A stretch of 64,000 nt of DNA from Chloroflexota bacterium (GCA_016179765.1 JACPCL010000033.1:1-64000); one strand, 5' to 3'. Counted from the first letter of the stretch, positions 9,005 through 20,360 are shown. Program-made: numbers and translations. Notes: generated by a model not told the origin, from the letters alone.

Positions 9005-10297
9005 CTATGCTCGTGGCACTCTGCCCTGGCGGGCCGCCCATGCCTCTGCCCGACGCTCTTCTTCCGGCGTCTTGACCTTTCGGAACATGACCCAAAGGGA
9101 CAGGTCGTAGGCTATCTTCAGGATGCCCGTAGCGATGAAGGGCAGGCTGGCGGAGGCGGCGCTCCACAGCCACGTCGCCACGGAGGGGCCGGCCGGCGCC
9201 ACCAAGCTGCGGGTAAGGACGTTGGTGCTGGCCATGGCCACCCGCTCCTCCGGCGCAACCACCGCCATGGTATACGATTGCCGCGTTGGCACGTCCATCT
9301 GTCCGAGGAAGGAGCGGGCCAGCCACAGACCTACCGCCAGCCAGGCAAAGGGCGCAAGGGGCATGAGGATGAGCAATACGCTGGAGGGGATGTGGCTGAA
9401 CACCATGGTGTTGATGAGGCCAATGCGGTTGGCCAGTTTGGCCGCTACCCACAGTGAGGCGGCGGCCAGGAGGTTGGAGGCGAAGAAGATAAAGGCGATG
9501 GAGCCCAGCTTCACGCCGAACTCGGTGAAGAACCAGTACGACACCAGGCTTTGGGCTAGCAGCCCGCCAGCAAAGTGGTCCACACTGAAGAGGGCCGAAA
9601 GGGTAAAGATTATCTTCCGGGAGGGCAGCTTCAGCGGGTTGGTCCATCTCTGGCCTGATGTCCCTATCTCCACCCGGGCAGAGACGAAGAGGTAGCATAG
9701 GGCTGCCGCCACGTGGAGGGCGGTGTAGCCCAGGAAGATGACCCGCATGGCGGCCAGGTCCGTCATGCCGAAGGTGCCCTGAAGGGCCTGGGGCAACCCG
9801 GCAGCCAGGGCGCCCAGGGCCGTGGCCCCTGTAGCCGCTATGTCGTAGATGGCAAAGACGTCCGTCCGGCGGTGGGAGGGCGCGGTCTCAGGAAGGCTGG
9901 CGAGCTCCAGGGGTTGTGCGGCGCTGCTGCCCCCGCCCGAGGCGCTGAAGCTGGTGATCAGGGCGGCCAGCGCCAGCAGGGGGAAACTGTCCGAAAAGGC
10001 CAGGGTCACGCCCATGACGGCGGAGCCCAGGGTGAAGAGCATCAGCAGCCGGCGCAGGCCGATGCGGCTGGCAAACAGCCCCACGAGCAAGGCGTAGACC
10101 GCCGTCCCCACCAACCCGATGCTGATAAACGCGCCAATCTGCACCAGGCTGAACCCCAGCCGGTCAAGGTAGATGGCCAGGATAACGGAGACCGCACCCT
10201 GGGCAAAGGTGCGGACGGCCCGGGAGAGGATGATGAGCCTGCCATCCCGGTTGATCCAGGCCAGGGGGAGGACGAAGCGGTTTTGCGGTGTTGCCAT
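9005..10297 (-). CDS. MFS transporter
   Basis: ~12 hydrophobic segments, FASRIGLRRLLML, RSFLGQMDVPTRQSY. Confidence 0.85.
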   Translation of the reverse strand: MATPQNRFVLPLAWINRDGRLIILSRAVRTFAQGAVSVILAIYLDRLGFSLVQIGAFISIGLVGTAVYALLVGLFASRIGLRRLLMLFTLGSAVMGVTLAFSDSFPLLALAALITSFSASGGGSSAAQPLELASLPETAPSHRRTDVFAIYDIAATGATALGALAAGLPQALQGTFGMTDLAAMRVIFLGYTALHVAAALCYLFVSARVEIGTSGQRWTNPLKLPSRKIIFTLSALFSVDHFAGGLLAQSLVSYWFFTEFGVKLGSIAFIFFASNLLAAASLWVAAKLANRIGLINTMVFSHIPSSVLLILMPLAPFAWLAVGLWLARSFLGQMDVPTRQSYTMAVVAPEERVAMASTNVLTRSLVAPAGPSVATWLWSAASASLPFIATGILKIAYDLSLWVMFRKVKTPEEERRAEAWAARQGRVPRA

Positions 10298-10481
10298 AGC
10301 TGCTGCTGTAGTATACAGCGCACCGGTGGTGCGCAGCGCACGAAGGCCAGCAGTCCGGCGAGGCAAGGGGGCGCGGCTGCCTGGCCCGCTTGTCCTTCCT
10401 TTAGCGGGGTACAGCTTTGGCTGTTTCGAGAATCGTGTGTGCTAGCAAGGGGGAAGAGCGTGTTTCGTGAGAAAGCCGCAT

Positions 10482-10515
10482 GCCGAGCTTAACCCCCTTG
10501 AGCGGGACTGCAGAG
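10482..10515 (+). repeat. R3 repeat GCCGAGCTTAACCCCCTTGAGCGGGACTGCAGAG
   Basis: Near-identical to 13666-13692 and (minus) 36010-36036. Confidence 0.6.
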
Positions 10516-10614
10516 CATGCCTGAGTATGGATTTGAGTCATGTCTGGGAAGGTGGACCGGGTTAAACCTGGATCGTCCTATCCTCGCTCAATTCCTAACA
10601 CGTATACTTGGTGT

Positions 10615-11778
10615 ATGGCACTCACCTGGCGGAATCTAATCCTGCTTGTAACCGCGTCATTGCTGGCGGCGTGCTCATCACCCGCAGTAACCCCTTCTCC
10701 TGCGTCTGAATTGACCCCCGCTGCGGCCACACCTACACCGACGACTATCCCCGAAAACGAGTGCTCTGGTCTTGACCGGGAGTCGAAGATTGTCAAGCTA
10801 GCCCTGCCTGAGTTCGCCAACCCGCTGAATATAGGGAGGTTCCTCTGTATCAACAACACGGTCTCTGGATCCATGTCGCCTGCCGCGGGTCATTCCAGGT
10901 CAGTAGAGATAACGAGGTATGAGACAGATCAGCAAGCCCAAACCGCGTTGGGGCCTGTCAATGCGAGCTTCCAAGGCTTTCCTGCAGTGCACGAAACACG
11001 GACAGGTTACCCAGGCCCGGAATCCCTTCAGGAAACGTTGGCTTGGCAGATGTCTATGTGGCTCTTCCGCGTTGCCAGCTTTGACGACACCGCTTATCGA
11101 ATAGGGCCGTCTGTGTCATCCCTTGCCGAGCGCCTCCACGAGGCCGCTTCCCAACTAGGTATCGGGGCATCTCCAACGCAGCCGCCTAGACCTGTGCCTG
11201 AGGCAGCTCTGGGCAACATCTTCGTCCTAGGAGACACGGTCGTTGTGACGGTGGCCATACTCGGTCCTGTTGCAGCAGAGCCGAGCGCGACCCTGGACGG
11301 CAGGTCATCGGACGAAGTAAAGCGGAATACCAGGACTCTACTATTCACCCATATCTTCAGAAACGTGAAAAAGGGGGAGCACCAAGTGCATGTTTCAGGA
11401 GGCGGTGTCAGCCGGACCGAACGCGTGGTTGTTGGGCAGACAGAAACCGCCATCGCTGGCTTACGGTCTTGTCAGGTCTTGCCATTACCGCCTCCCACGC
11501 CTGTTCCACCCGGTGTTCCCACTCCAACACCGTCTCCCGTTCTAGAAATTAGAGTAAGATCGGTTGAGGCATTTGATGGCCATATCAAGACAGTGTTTTG
11601 GTTTGGACCAGGCGGCTATGGATCCGTGACTTTAGACGGTAATCCACCCGACGTGGTCATGAGAGAGGCCTCCGGTCCTCCTACTCAGTTCATCTTCCTG
11701 GCCGTGGGAGGGGGTGACCATGTACTTCTGGCTCAGGGCTATCCGCACCGACTCGAAGTCAAAGTGGGATGTCCTTGA
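10615..11778 (+). CDS. Hypothetical lipoprotein
   Basis: Signal LILLVTASLLAAC lipobox; Pro/Thr-rich linkers. Confidence 0.65.
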   Translation: MALTWRNLILLVTASLLAACSSPAVTPSPASELTPAAATPTPTTIPENECSGLDRESKIVKLALPEFANPLNIGRFLCINNTVSGSMSPAAGHSRSVEITRYETDQQAQTALGPVNASFQGFPAVHETRTGYPGPESLQETLAWQMSMWLFRVASFDDTAYRIGPSVSSLAERLHEAASQLGIGASPTQPPRPVPEAALGNIFVLGDTVVVTVAILGPVAAEPSATLDGRSSDEVKRNTRTLLFTHIFRNVKKGEHQVHVSGGGVSRTERVVVGQTETAIAGLRSCQVLPLPPPTPVPPGVPTPTPSPVLEIRVRSVEAFDGHIKTVFWFGPGGYGSVTLDGNPPDVVMREASGPPTQFIFLAVGGGDHVLLAQGYPHRLEVKVGCP

Positions 11779-12076
11779 CCGTAAAGTGTATATTTGCCTG
11801 TCCCAGTTGGGCAACTGCAACTCCGCAAAGGCCTGGATGGCACCAATCAGACGACAAGGCAACTTTTCGGAATGTCCAAAGGATGAGAGGATGAGGGATC
11901 TGCTGCTCGTCGGCTCGGGCAATCGGGAGCCCGATGAGCACTTACCCAAAATCGGAAGGCTAGCCCGGATAGGCCAGAAAAAGATCCCTATAACCGGATG
12001 GGAGAAGTAGAACAGGGTTGTCTACCTAATAGAGGACAGTAGAAAACCCTGACAAGGAGTTCGGCGGAGCACAGAC

Positions 12077-12529
12077 GTGTTTAGGCTTTTAGGACTGCGC
12101 TTCCCTTCCTGTGGTGTCAACCTTGTTCCGCAGGTTCCGTCGGAGTACGCGGGTTTGGGAGCCCTAGGGATGCTGGTCCTTGTTGGCGCAGTGACTTTAG
12201 CATTACTCTTCCTGGTCTTTCTTATATGGGCAACGGGACATCTTCGGAGGATGTGGCAGTGGGGAACGCTTCTCTTCATCTTAGGTTTAGGAGCGTCAGC
12301 GGTGGGGCTTTGTGTGTATGGAGAGGCTGTAGAAGAGATGGAGGAGTTTCTACCTGTTCTTGAGAAGCAACGAGCCCTCCAGCCGCCCCTTGGTGCAGAA
12401 TGGGAGGCCGGCTTAGAAGTACTAGAGTTGTTTCGATATCTTGGGCTCTTTCTCGGTCTGGGCGGTCTCGGCGCCATGCTTTCCAGTCTTGTCCTCTTTG
12501 TCCTCTCGTGGTTAAGGAGACGAGCTTAG
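12077..12529 (+). CDS. Hypothetical small membrane protein
   Basis: Three hydrophobic segments; GTG start; no family recognised. Confidence 0.45.
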   Translation: MFRLLGLRFPSCGVNLVPQVPSEYAGLGALGMLVLVGAVTLALLFLVFLIWATGHLRRMWQWGTLLFILGLGASAVGLCVYGEAVEEMEEFLPVLEKQRALQPPLGAEWEAGLEVLELFRYLGLFLGLGGLGAMLSSLVLFVLSWLRRRA

Positions 12530-13118
12530 CTTGTTAATACCCCTGTTCCACAGGAACAGTGTCTATGACAATCCCAGGGGCAAGCTCCGTGAAACGTTCT
12601 TGCAAGCGGCGGGGAAGGTATCGCGTAAAGATGGACAAGTTAACGTCGTTGTGGAGTATGGAAACCCTGGAGAATTTGCCGGAGTTGTTGAACGAGGGTG
12701 CAGGCATTGCCGAGCTTATCCCATCTCAACCCTGCCAATCCCTGCTGATGCCCCACAGGTATTGCCGACCCCGAGGTTACCTAAGCTCGGTACGCATTTT
12801 TGTATCTTAGAAGCGGCAGGTATTGGAAAGCTTGAGGCACCTTAAGCTACCTGGCCTGCAATTGACTAGATCCATGTCAGCGCGCCGACCTTCACCTGAG
12901 GTTACCCAAGCCGGACGAAACCTGCAACTAGGGCATAATTGTCGGGAATGAGTGATACCCGCTGGCAGAGCCTCGCAGACAGGTCCAACGCGAATTCCGA
13001 ATCGTTCATGCCAGTAACCATGAAGACATAACGGCTTTGAGCTCAGCGGCGCAGCAACGCTACTTCATCCTATTCTCGCGCTGGAGCTGCGTCCGCTGTG
13101 GCGCATTGTTATGCGGCA

Positions 13119-13535
13119 CTAAGTGCGCTGTCCAATTCCGCGATCACTCGGCTCGATCAGGTCCCACAGATTTCCGTACAAATCTTCGAAGACAGCAACC
13201 GTCCCGTACGACTCGCTTTTCGGCTCCCTCACAAACTTGATACCTCTCGCGAGCATCTCTTCATAGTCACGGCGAAAGTCATCCGTCCTAAGAAATAGGA
13301 AGACCCGCCCGCCAGTCTGGCTGCCGACATGTGCCTCTTGCTCCGGTGTTGATGCTCGAGCTAGGAGAAGGTTCGTTCCGGCTGATCGCGGTGGAGCCAC
13401 GACGACCCAACGTTTGTCTTGTTCAGGCTGATAGGTGTCTTCAATCAGCTCGAAATGAAGCTTGTCGCGGAAGAAGTCGATGGCTTCGTCGTATTCACGG
13501 ACAACGAGCGCCACATGGATGATAGATTGCTTCAT
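13119..13535 (-). CDS. VOC/glyoxalase family protein
   Basis: IHVALVVREYDEAIDFFRDKLHFELIEDT; VAVFEDLYGNLWDLIEP. Confidence 0.9.
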   Translation of the reverse strand: MKQSIIHVALVVREYDEAIDFFRDKLHFELIEDTYQPEQDKRWVVVAPPRSAGTNLLLARASTPEQEAHVGSQTGGRVFLFLRTDDFRRDYEEMLARGIKFVREPKSESYGTVAVFEDLYGNLWDLIEPSDRGIGQRT

Positions 13536-13840
13536 AGTGTCGGTGAGGCTTCACGAGTCATTGCCGCATAACTCTTGATTAGGCTGCACTTTTGCAGTAT
13601 ATCATCCCAAAGGTACACTAACCAGTCCATTAACCAACCCCTTACCCAGAAATAATGCCGGTATTGCTGAGCTTAACCCCCTTGAGCGGGACGGTTGGCG
13701 CACTGACTAATGAGTGCGGTAGTCATGAGCGCAGGGGCTATCCTGCTTCACCGGGGCCGCCATGTTGACCCCATTGCTGCCCAGGCGACTCTCAAGGTGG
13801 AGAGCTATGTAGCTGCGTGATTCCACCCGTAGCCTTAGAG

Positions 13841-13879
13841 AAAGCAAAAGAGTCCCGACATAGTCGGGACTCTTTTGCT
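13841..13879. terminator. Intrinsic-terminator-like hairpin downstream of rny
   Basis: AAGCAAAAGAGTCCCGAC-ATA-GTCGGGACTCTTTTGCTT. Confidence 0.7.
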
Positions 13880-13891
13880 TCTACCCCTGGG

Positions 13892-15409
13892 CTATTTGGC
13901 GTACTCTACGTTGCGAGTCTCCCGGATGACGATGACCTTGATCTGGCCTGGGTAGACCAGGGTGTCCTCTATCTTCTTGACGATGTTGCGGGCCAGGTTG
14001 GCGGCGGCGACGTCGTCCACCACCTCCGGTTTGACCATGATGCGGACCTCCCGCCCTGCCTGGATGGCAAAACTCTTTTCAATGCCGGGGAAGGCGTTGG
14101 CGACAGCCTCCAGGGCTTCCAGACGCTTGACATAATGCTCTAGGGTGTCGCGGCGAGCCCCTGGGCGGGCGGCGCTGATGGCGTCGGCGGCGGCCACCAG
14201 GAAGGCCTCTACGGAGCCCATCTGCTCATCATGGTGCTCCATGATGGCGCGCCAGATGGGTTCGGTGATGCCGTACTTGCGGGCCACGTCCGCGCCAATT
14301 TCGGCGTGCGTGCCTTCCACCTCATGGGTGAGGGCCTTGCCGATGTCGTGCAGGAGGCCGCCGGTCTTGGCGATTTCAACGTTGGCGCCCACCTCTGCCG
14401 CTATCATGCCAGAGAGAAGGGAGACCTCAATGCTGTGCTGGAGGATGTTCTCGCCATAGCTGTAGCGGTACTTGAGGCGTCCCAGGAGCTTGACGAGCTC
14501 TGGGTTCATGCCGCGGATGCCGGTCTCAAAGATGGCGCGTTCGCCCTCTTTCCAGATGGTGTCATCCACCTCTTTCTGCGCCTTCTTTACCGTATCCTCA
14601 ATGCGGGCGGGCTGGACCCTGCCGTCCTGGATGAGGTAGGTGAGGGCTCGCCTTGCCACCTCCCTGCGAATGGGGTCAAAACAGGAGATAGTGACCGCCT
14701 CTGGGGTGTCGTCAACAATCAGGTCAACCCCGGTGGCGGCTTCGATAGCTCGGATATTCCGTCCTTCGCGGCCGATGAGACGGCCTTTCATCTCATCATT
14801 GGGAAGGGGGACAACAGCGGTGGTGGTCTCGGAAACGACGTCTGAGGCGAGGCGTTGTATGGAGAGGGTGACGATCCTGCGGGCCTTCTGGTCCGCTTCC
14901 TCCTTGGCCTGCTCCTCCATATCCCGGTAGCGGCGGGCCAACTCGTACTGGATCTCCTCCTCAGCCCTGCGCATGAGCAGCTCTTTGGCATCGTTCACGG
15001 AGAGACCAGAGATCGCCTCAAGCTGCGCCTGTTGCTTGCCTTTGAACTCTTCCAGCTGAGCCTCTTTGACCTCCAGGTCTTGCTCTTTCTGGACCGATGC
15101 CCGCTCCCGCCTTTCCAGGGCTTCGTTGCGACGTAGGAGTTGTTCGTCCCGGTGACTCAGCCGCCGCTCCTGCCGTTGGAGCTCCGTGCGGCGGTCTCTC
15201 AACTCTTGCTCGGCCGCGGTGCGCAGCTTCAGCGCCTCCTCCTGCCCCTCCAGGAGCAGCCTCTTCTTGGCCTCCTCCCCCTGGGCAATGATGGCTGAAG
15301 TTCTGTTTTGGGCGGCCTTTTGGCCTCGCTGGGCGATTATGACGCGAACAAAGAACCCACCTGCTGTCCCCAGTCCCAACGCCACGAGGACGGCCACGAT
15401 GATGTCCAT
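13892..15409 (-). CDS. rny: Ribonuclease Y
   Basis: N-terminal TM, coiled coil, KH ([27 protein letters not shown]), HD ([26 protein letters not shown]). Confidence 0.97.
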   Translation of the reverse strand: MDIIVAVLVALGLGTAGGFFVRVIIAQRGQKAAQNRTSAIIAQGEEAKKRLLLEGQEEALKLRTAAEQELRDRRTELQRQERRLSHRDEQLLRRNEALERRERASVQKEQDLEVKEAQLEEFKGKQQAQLEAISGLSVNDAKELLMRRAEEEIQYELARRYRDMEEQAKEEADQKARRIVTLSIQRLASDVVSETTTAVVPLPNDEMKGRLIGREGRNIRAIEAATGVDLIVDDTPEAVTISCFDPIRREVARRALTYLIQDGRVQPARIEDTVKKAQKEVDDTIWKEGERAIFETGIRGMNPELVKLLGRLKYRYSYGENILQHSIEVSLLSGMIAAEVGANVEIAKTGGLLHDIGKALTHEVEGTHAEIGADVARKYGITEPIWRAIMEHHDEQMGSVEAFLVAAADAISAARPGARRDTLEHYVKRLEALEAVANAFPGIEKSFAIQAGREVRIMVKPEVVDDVAAANLARNIVKKIEDTLVYPGQIKVIVIRETRNVEYAK

Positions 15410-15571
15410 GGCCTGTGCCGTCCTTTCGTTTTGTGTCGCCAGGGCGGTCCTTAGGTGCTCCTGGCTGGACTGTTGGTAGTTCCAGATTAACCGTCAGGGG
15501 TGGTGGGTGTCAAGGTGGTGGGTTGCTGCGCACCCTTTGCTCCTGGGTGTTCGTAGCCGCTCCTGGCGCTA

Positions 15572-15691
15572 ATGGTCATTAACAAAATAAGCTTTCTTGT
15601 CAACTAGGGAGAGTTTCCCCCCTTGCGGGGGAAGGAGGGATAGGGGGTAAAGTCCTGCCCGCCAAAGCACAAGTATTTGTTTGACGACCAT
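15572..15691. mobile_element. MITE family A copy 3 (shortened)
   Basis: ATGGTCATTAACAAAATAAGC...GCACAAGTATTTGTTTGACGACCAT with one internal TTCCCCC..GGGGGAA module. Confidence 0.75.
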
Positions 15692-15745
15692 ACGCGCTAG
15701 GTTTGGCTTCGGCGTCCCCCGGCTTTCGTTGAGGGGGCGCACGGG

Positions 15746-17374
15746 TCAGGGGAGCACTCGTATCTTCGCCCAGTGGAAATAGTCCGACGCCGCAAAGTTC
15801 GGGGCAAAGCCTCTGACACGCTCTGCCCATACCCACAGGCTGGCGCCCGACGCCGGCATGAAGAGGAACGCCTCCTCTAGCATCCGACGCTGCACCCCTC
15901 GCACCAGCTCTTCCCGGCCATCGTCTGCGCCGGACTGCTCAAGGATACGCCTGTCCATGTCCAGGTCGGCGTAGCCCGTAATGGCGTACCGCCCCTGGCT
16001 GTGGGCCATGCTCAGGAGGAAGTCGTTGGGAGAATAGACTGGCGGCATGGGGCCAAGGAACGCCTGGAAATCCCTCCCGCTCCACACCTGCTGGGCGTAC
16101 TGGCGCGGGTTCAGGGGCTCCAGCCGGGGTGAAAAGCCGGCCCCGCGCATCATGGCTGCGTAGGCATCCCCCAGGGCCAGGTACTTGTCGCCGAAGTCCG
16201 CCAACGACAGCGTGAACTCCACCGGCGTCTGAGCCTGGGCCAGGGCCAGCAGGTCAATGGCCTTGGGCGTGTCGTTGAAATAGCGCCCCATCTCTTCTGG
16301 GGCGAGGCGCCATGGAGGAGCGGCGAGCGGCATTCCCACTTCCACTCCTCCTCTCCCCTCCCAGCCTGGGGTCAGGAGGGCCTTCCAGGGGTCAAGGCTC
16401 AGAAAGAGCGCCTGGCGCACCTCCCGCCGGTCAAAGGGAGGCCTGTCCGTCTTCAGTCCCAGGAGCATCCCCGTGCCTGGCTGGGGGAAAGAGGCGCGGC
16501 GCACCTGCGCCCCGGAGGCCCCAAGGAGGTTGGTCCACGCGTTGTCGTCCAGGACGGTGATGTCCGCGCGGCCGGTGAGCACCAGGGCAAGACGCGTTGA
16601 AGCATCTGACGCGGCGGTGATGCGCAGGGTCTCCAGCCCTGGGAGGCCAGGCTCAAAATAGGCCGGGTTGGCGCGGTAGCGGGAGCCTTCTGCCCCCGAC
16701 ACTTCCACGACCCATGGCCCTGTGCCGATGGTGGGGCCACTCTTCAGGTCGCCGCGCTGGGCCACCGCTTCTGGCGCCACAATCTTGCTCTGACCGTGGG
16801 CCAGGCCAAGCAGCATATCGGCGTCAGGGTAGCGGAGGGTCACTTCAACGGTGCGTGTATCCGTCGCCTGGACTGACGCTACCGCTTGCAGCAGCGTTGC
16901 GCCGGGCCAGCCCGGGGTGCGCAGGCGCTCCAGGCTGTAGACAACGTCCTGCGCCGTCAGCTCACGTCCGTTGAGCGGCGGCGCATCATGCCAGCGGACG
17001 CCAGGCCGCAGGTGAAAGAGGTAGGTGGTGGGTGCGGGATGCTCCCAGCGTTCACACAGGTCGCACTCTACCTCCAGGCTGGGCGGCTCCACCTCTGGGC
17101 CGCTCTTCAGGCGCAGCAGGCGGCTGTAGGCGATGCCCGGCCCAAAGGAGAGGAGCATCTCTGAGGCTGATTGATGCACGTCCAGGTGTTCTGGCGCGCC
17201 AGGCGCCACCAGAGTGGCGCTGCCCTTTGCCGGCTGCGGTGAGACAGAGGGAGACGGCCCGGCGGCAGGCGTGGGCGTCGCCGTAGGGGTGGGCGTCAGC
17301 ATCGGGGTAGGTGTCGGCGTTGGGGAGGTGCAGGCCGCCAGCAGGGTCACGAGCAGGAGAGCGAGGAAAGGCAT
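15746..17374 (-). CDS. ABC transporter substrate-binding lipoprotein (SBP_bac_5 type)
   Basis: Lipobox LLVTLLAAC; YLFHLRPGVRWHDAPPLNGRELTAQDVVYSLERL. Confidence 0.9.
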   Translation of the reverse strand: MPFLALLLVTLLAACTSPTPTPTPMLTPTPTATPTPAAGPSPSVSPQPAKGSATLVAPGAPEHLDVHQSASEMLLSFGPGIAYSRLLRLKSGPEVEPPSLEVECDLCERWEHPAPTTYLFHLRPGVRWHDAPPLNGRELTAQDVVYSLERLRTPGWPGATLLQAVASVQATDTRTVEVTLRYPDADMLLGLAHGQSKIVAPEAVAQRGDLKSGPTIGTGPWVVEVSGAEGSRYRANPAYFEPGLPGLETLRITAASDASTRLALVLTGRADITVLDDNAWTNLLGASGAQVRRASFPQPGTGMLLGLKTDRPPFDRREVRQALFLSLDPWKALLTPGWEGRGGVEVGMPLAAPPWRLAPEEMGRYFNDTPKAIDLLALAQAQTPVEFTLSLADFGDKYLALGDAYAAMMRGAGFSPRLEPLNPRQYAQQVWSGRDFQAFLGPMPPVYSPNDFLLSMAHSQGRYAITGYADLDMDRRILEQSGADDGREELVRGVQRRMLEEAFLFMPASGASLWVWAERVRGFAPNFAASDYFHWAKIRVLP

Positions 17375-17492
17375 TGCTTGGGGGCCCTGGGCCTTGTGCG
17401 GCCCCGACCACCCTCCACCTGAGAGGGCATGAAGCCGCATCCTACAGACGCATGATGCATCGTTTATCGTTTTGCGCCCATCTTCACCATCA

Positions 17493-18560
17493 TTAGACCA
17501 CCTCTTTCCCGCTCCTGTCCTCAATGATGGTGGGATCTCGCCTGCCGAACATCTTGATGCCTTCCCCTGGCAGCACCAGAAGGGCTATGACGGTGGAGGG
17601 GGCGAACATGATAATGTGCATGATGATGGCGAAGGCGAGGGCAGGCTCGCCGGTGACGCCAAAGAGCCTGAGGGTATAGACCACGGTAGCCTCAAAGGTG
17701 ACGGCGCCCCCGGGGGGAGAGGGCACCGCCGACACGATGAAGACGCTGCCCAGAAAAAGAACCACCACTGCGGCCACGCCGACGTCAATATCCAGGGCGT
17801 TCGCGGTGATCCAGCCGCTCAGTCCAATGAGGGCCCAGTAACCCAAGGTGCCCAGGAAGGAGAGGGCAAGGCGCAGCGGTGACTTGCCCATGCTCCTGGC
17901 AGCGGCTATAGCCGTTCGCACAAAGGGGAAGCGTTTCACGCCAGGCACGAAGTCCATGCCCCGGGCTATCAGTAGGAAGATGATGACGCTGGCGAAGGCA
18001 AAGGCCACCGCGCCGAAGAGCTGGATGGTGAAGCCGCGGAACTGGGGCAGGAGGATGACGCCAATGCCCATGAGCGCCGCAGTTACAAAGACGTCCATGA
18101 TTCTTGCCATCGCCAGGGTGGCCAGGCCCGTGGCGGCGCTGACGCCGCCGCGCCGGGTGACAAGTGCAAGCTGAAGCGGATCGCTGACCACCCGGATGGG
18201 AGAAAGGTTGTTTAAGCCAATGCCGGCGTTCTGAATCAGAAAGAGACGGAAGAAGCTGAGGCGCTCCTTGGTGAAAAGGATGTACCATCGCCAGGTGCGC
18301 AAGAGGGTCGCCGCCATGAAGGCCGCCAGGGCGGCGATGAAGGTATCAACGGGAAAGTGGCGGAAGTAGCGCAGGAACTCGCCCCATTGCAGCCCCTTGA
18401 CCAACAGCCATCCCAGCAAGAGGGCAAGGACCACCCCTCCTGCTATCTGTAGGGTGACCCAGGTCTTGCCGGATTTCCGCAGGAACCTTATCCGGGAGGG
18501 CCGCCGGTACACCGGGGGAGAGGGCTTGTCTTGAGGGGCTTGCGTAGGATACCTTTGCAC
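17493..18560 (-). CDS. Lysylphosphatidylglycerol synthase TM region / UPF0104 family membrane protein
   Basis: Multi-TM; LRTWRWYILF, NLSPIRVVSDPLQ, SAVPSPPGGAVTFEATVVYTL; GTG start inferred. Confidence 0.75.
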   Translation of the reverse strand: MQRYPTQAPQDKPSPPVYRRPSRIRFLRKSGKTWVTLQIAGGVVLALLLGWLLVKGLQWGEFLRYFRHFPVDTFIAALAAFMAATLLRTWRWYILFTKERLSFFRLFLIQNAGIGLNNLSPIRVVSDPLQLALVTRRGGVSAATGLATLAMARIMDVFVTAALMGIGVILLPQFRGFTIQLFGAVAFAFASVIIFLLIARGMDFVPGVKRFPFVRTAIAAARSMGKSPLRLALSFLGTLGYWALIGLSGWITANALDIDVGVAAVVVLFLGSVFIVSAVPSPPGGAVTFEATVVYTLRLFGVTGEPALAFAIIMHIIMFAPSTVIALLVLPGEGIKMFGRRDPTIIEDRSGKEVV

Positions 18561-18598
18561 GAGCAGACCTACAACGGGGAAAAGGAGGTCTTGGAAAC

Positions 18599-19393
18599 AT
18601 GCCGATGGTGCTTTGCGACTGTCATGTGCATCTCGCCTCCTATGAGGCCCAGGAGTCCTACGACGTGATTCGGCGCGCCGAAGGGGCAAACGTAAAGACT
18701 ATTATAACAGCAGGGACAACTTTGGAAACCTCCCGGCGGTGCATTGAGCTTGCCAGCAGCTTCACCTCCGTCTATGCCGGCGTGGGCATCCACCCCAACC
18801 GCGTTCGGGGGTTCCTCAAAGACAGCGAGCTGGAGGCCCTGGAGCGGCTGGCCCGCAGCCCCAGGGTTGTCGTCTGGAGCGAGACGGGTATGGACTATCT
18901 GCCCAACGCCCCGAACCGGCAGTGGCAGGAGCAGGCCTTCCGAGAGCAGATACGCCTGGCCCGCCGTCTCCGGCTGCCCCTGGTGTGGCATTCCCAGGTA
19001 ACGGAACCCAACACGGCGGGCCAGCACCCAGAGACCCTCCGCATCCTCCGGGAGGAGCACGCCGAAGAGGTGGGCGGCGTGATGCACTACTTCCAGGCCG
19101 ACGAGGCTACGGCGCGCAGGGCCATTGACGCCGGCTCCTTTATCTCCTTCGCCAAGCCGCTGCTGCGCCAACCTCACCAGTGGGCAATCGCCCAGAAGCT
19201 CCCCCTGGCGAACATCGTCCTGGAGACCGACGCCTCCCCCCAGCCCTACAAACCCAGCCGCGCCGACTGGACGGAGCCAAAGGACGTGGCGCTGGTGGCC
19301 CAGAAGCTGGCTGAGCTGAAAGGCGTTTCGGTAGAGGAGGTGGCGGAGGCTACCAGCCGCAACCTTCTACGTTTGGTGGGCCTGCACAGCTAG
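18599..19393 (+). CDS. TatD family metal-dependent hydrolase
   Basis: CDCHVHLASYE, VGIHPNRV, MDYLPNAPNRQWQEQAFREQIRLARRLRLPLVWHSQ, LETDASPQPY. Confidence 0.88.
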   Translation: MPMVLCDCHVHLASYEAQESYDVIRRAEGANVKTIITAGTTLETSRRCIELASSFTSVYAGVGIHPNRVRGFLKDSELEALERLARSPRVVVWSETGMDYLPNAPNRQWQEQAFREQIRLARRLRLPLVWHSQVTEPNTAGQHPETLRILREEHAEEVGGVMHYFQADEATARRAIDAGSFISFAKPLLRQPHQWAIAQKLPLANIVLETDASPQPYKPSRADWTEPKDVALVAQKLAELKGVSVEEVAEATSRNLLRLVGLHS

Positions 19394-19485
19394 CAGTTGC
19401 TTATGGCGTTGCGGCCACCACAATCGGGGATGAAAACAGGCCTTGGGTGCACCCTACCCTGGTGGAAGGGGGAGAAGATGAATTT

Positions 19486-19524
19486 GAATCGTTGTGATGC
19501 GCCAACGGCGCATCACAACGATTT
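19486..19524. terminator. Hairpin between convergent genes, same core as 5682-5720
   Basis: GAATCGTTGTGATGCGCC-AAC-GGCGCATCACAACGATT. Confidence 0.55.
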
Positions 19525-19609
19525 TTCATAACTCTGCCAGTACGCCGCAGGGCAGGCTGCCACCGCACCTTGGCCTCTGGCTCCACCAGTATGTTGCGCA
19601 GGCTGGGCA

Positions 19610-20128
19610 TCACGTCCCCAGAAGGATTCGGGAGTACATGTCTCTGACCAACACGCCAAGGAACATGCCCATGACCGCCAGAGGGAACATCGCCAGTATG
19701 GAGACACGCATGGTCTGGGAGTAGGCTATGATGACACACGCCAGAATCCAAAGCAGCACGATGGTGTTCGCCAGCAAGGCCCAGAACTCTCCCAAGGATA
19801 GCAACATGTTGAAGACGCCTGGCGCCTGGGCAAAGCCAACCGAGCGCAAGTATACGAGAAAGCCCTCCTCCCTCCGCACCAGGTAATGCATAGGGAGATA
19901 GGCTAGCAAGGCAAAGAGCATCCATCCCGTGAAATTGAACAGCAGGCTCCACAGGAACACCAGGACCGGGTTGCGGTCGCTCAGGTAGGTAGAAACGCCC
20001 GGCAAAGCCAAGGCAATGCTCACCAAAAGGAGGATCGCCCCGGCCTGCACCGTCGCCGCCGGATCGTCCTTAACCTCCGCATACAGCATCGGGTCAAGCC
20101 GCGCAGCCCGTAGCATTCGCCTGAACAA
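19610..20128 (-). CDS. Yip1-like membrane protein
   Basis: Five hydrophobic segments; VGFAQAPGVFNML pattern. Confidence 0.6.
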   Translation of the reverse strand: MFRRMLRAARLDPMLYAEVKDDPAATVQAGAILLLVSIALALPGVSTYLSDRNPVLVFLWSLLFNFTGWMLFALLAYLPMHYLVRREEGFLVYLRSVGFAQAPGVFNMLLSLGEFWALLANTIVLLWILACVIIAYSQTMRVSILAMFPLAVMGMFLGVLVRDMYSRILLGT

Positions 20129-20360
20129 GGGAGCCGCCTTCTCTTGCTTTCAAGGAGGCCCCAGCGGGGCCTCCCTCTTCTTCATGCTCGGTGTATCTTG
20201 CTGGCTGCGCAGGCTGCTGTCAATGCCCAGGAGACGCCGCCGCGCCCGTATGCCCGTATGCCCGTATGCCCGTACCCCTGTATAATGCTTGGTGCACCCT
20301 CACCACTCCCGGAGAGGAAGGCCCCTCTGGGGCCTTCTTGAAAGACAGAGAGGCAGCCCC

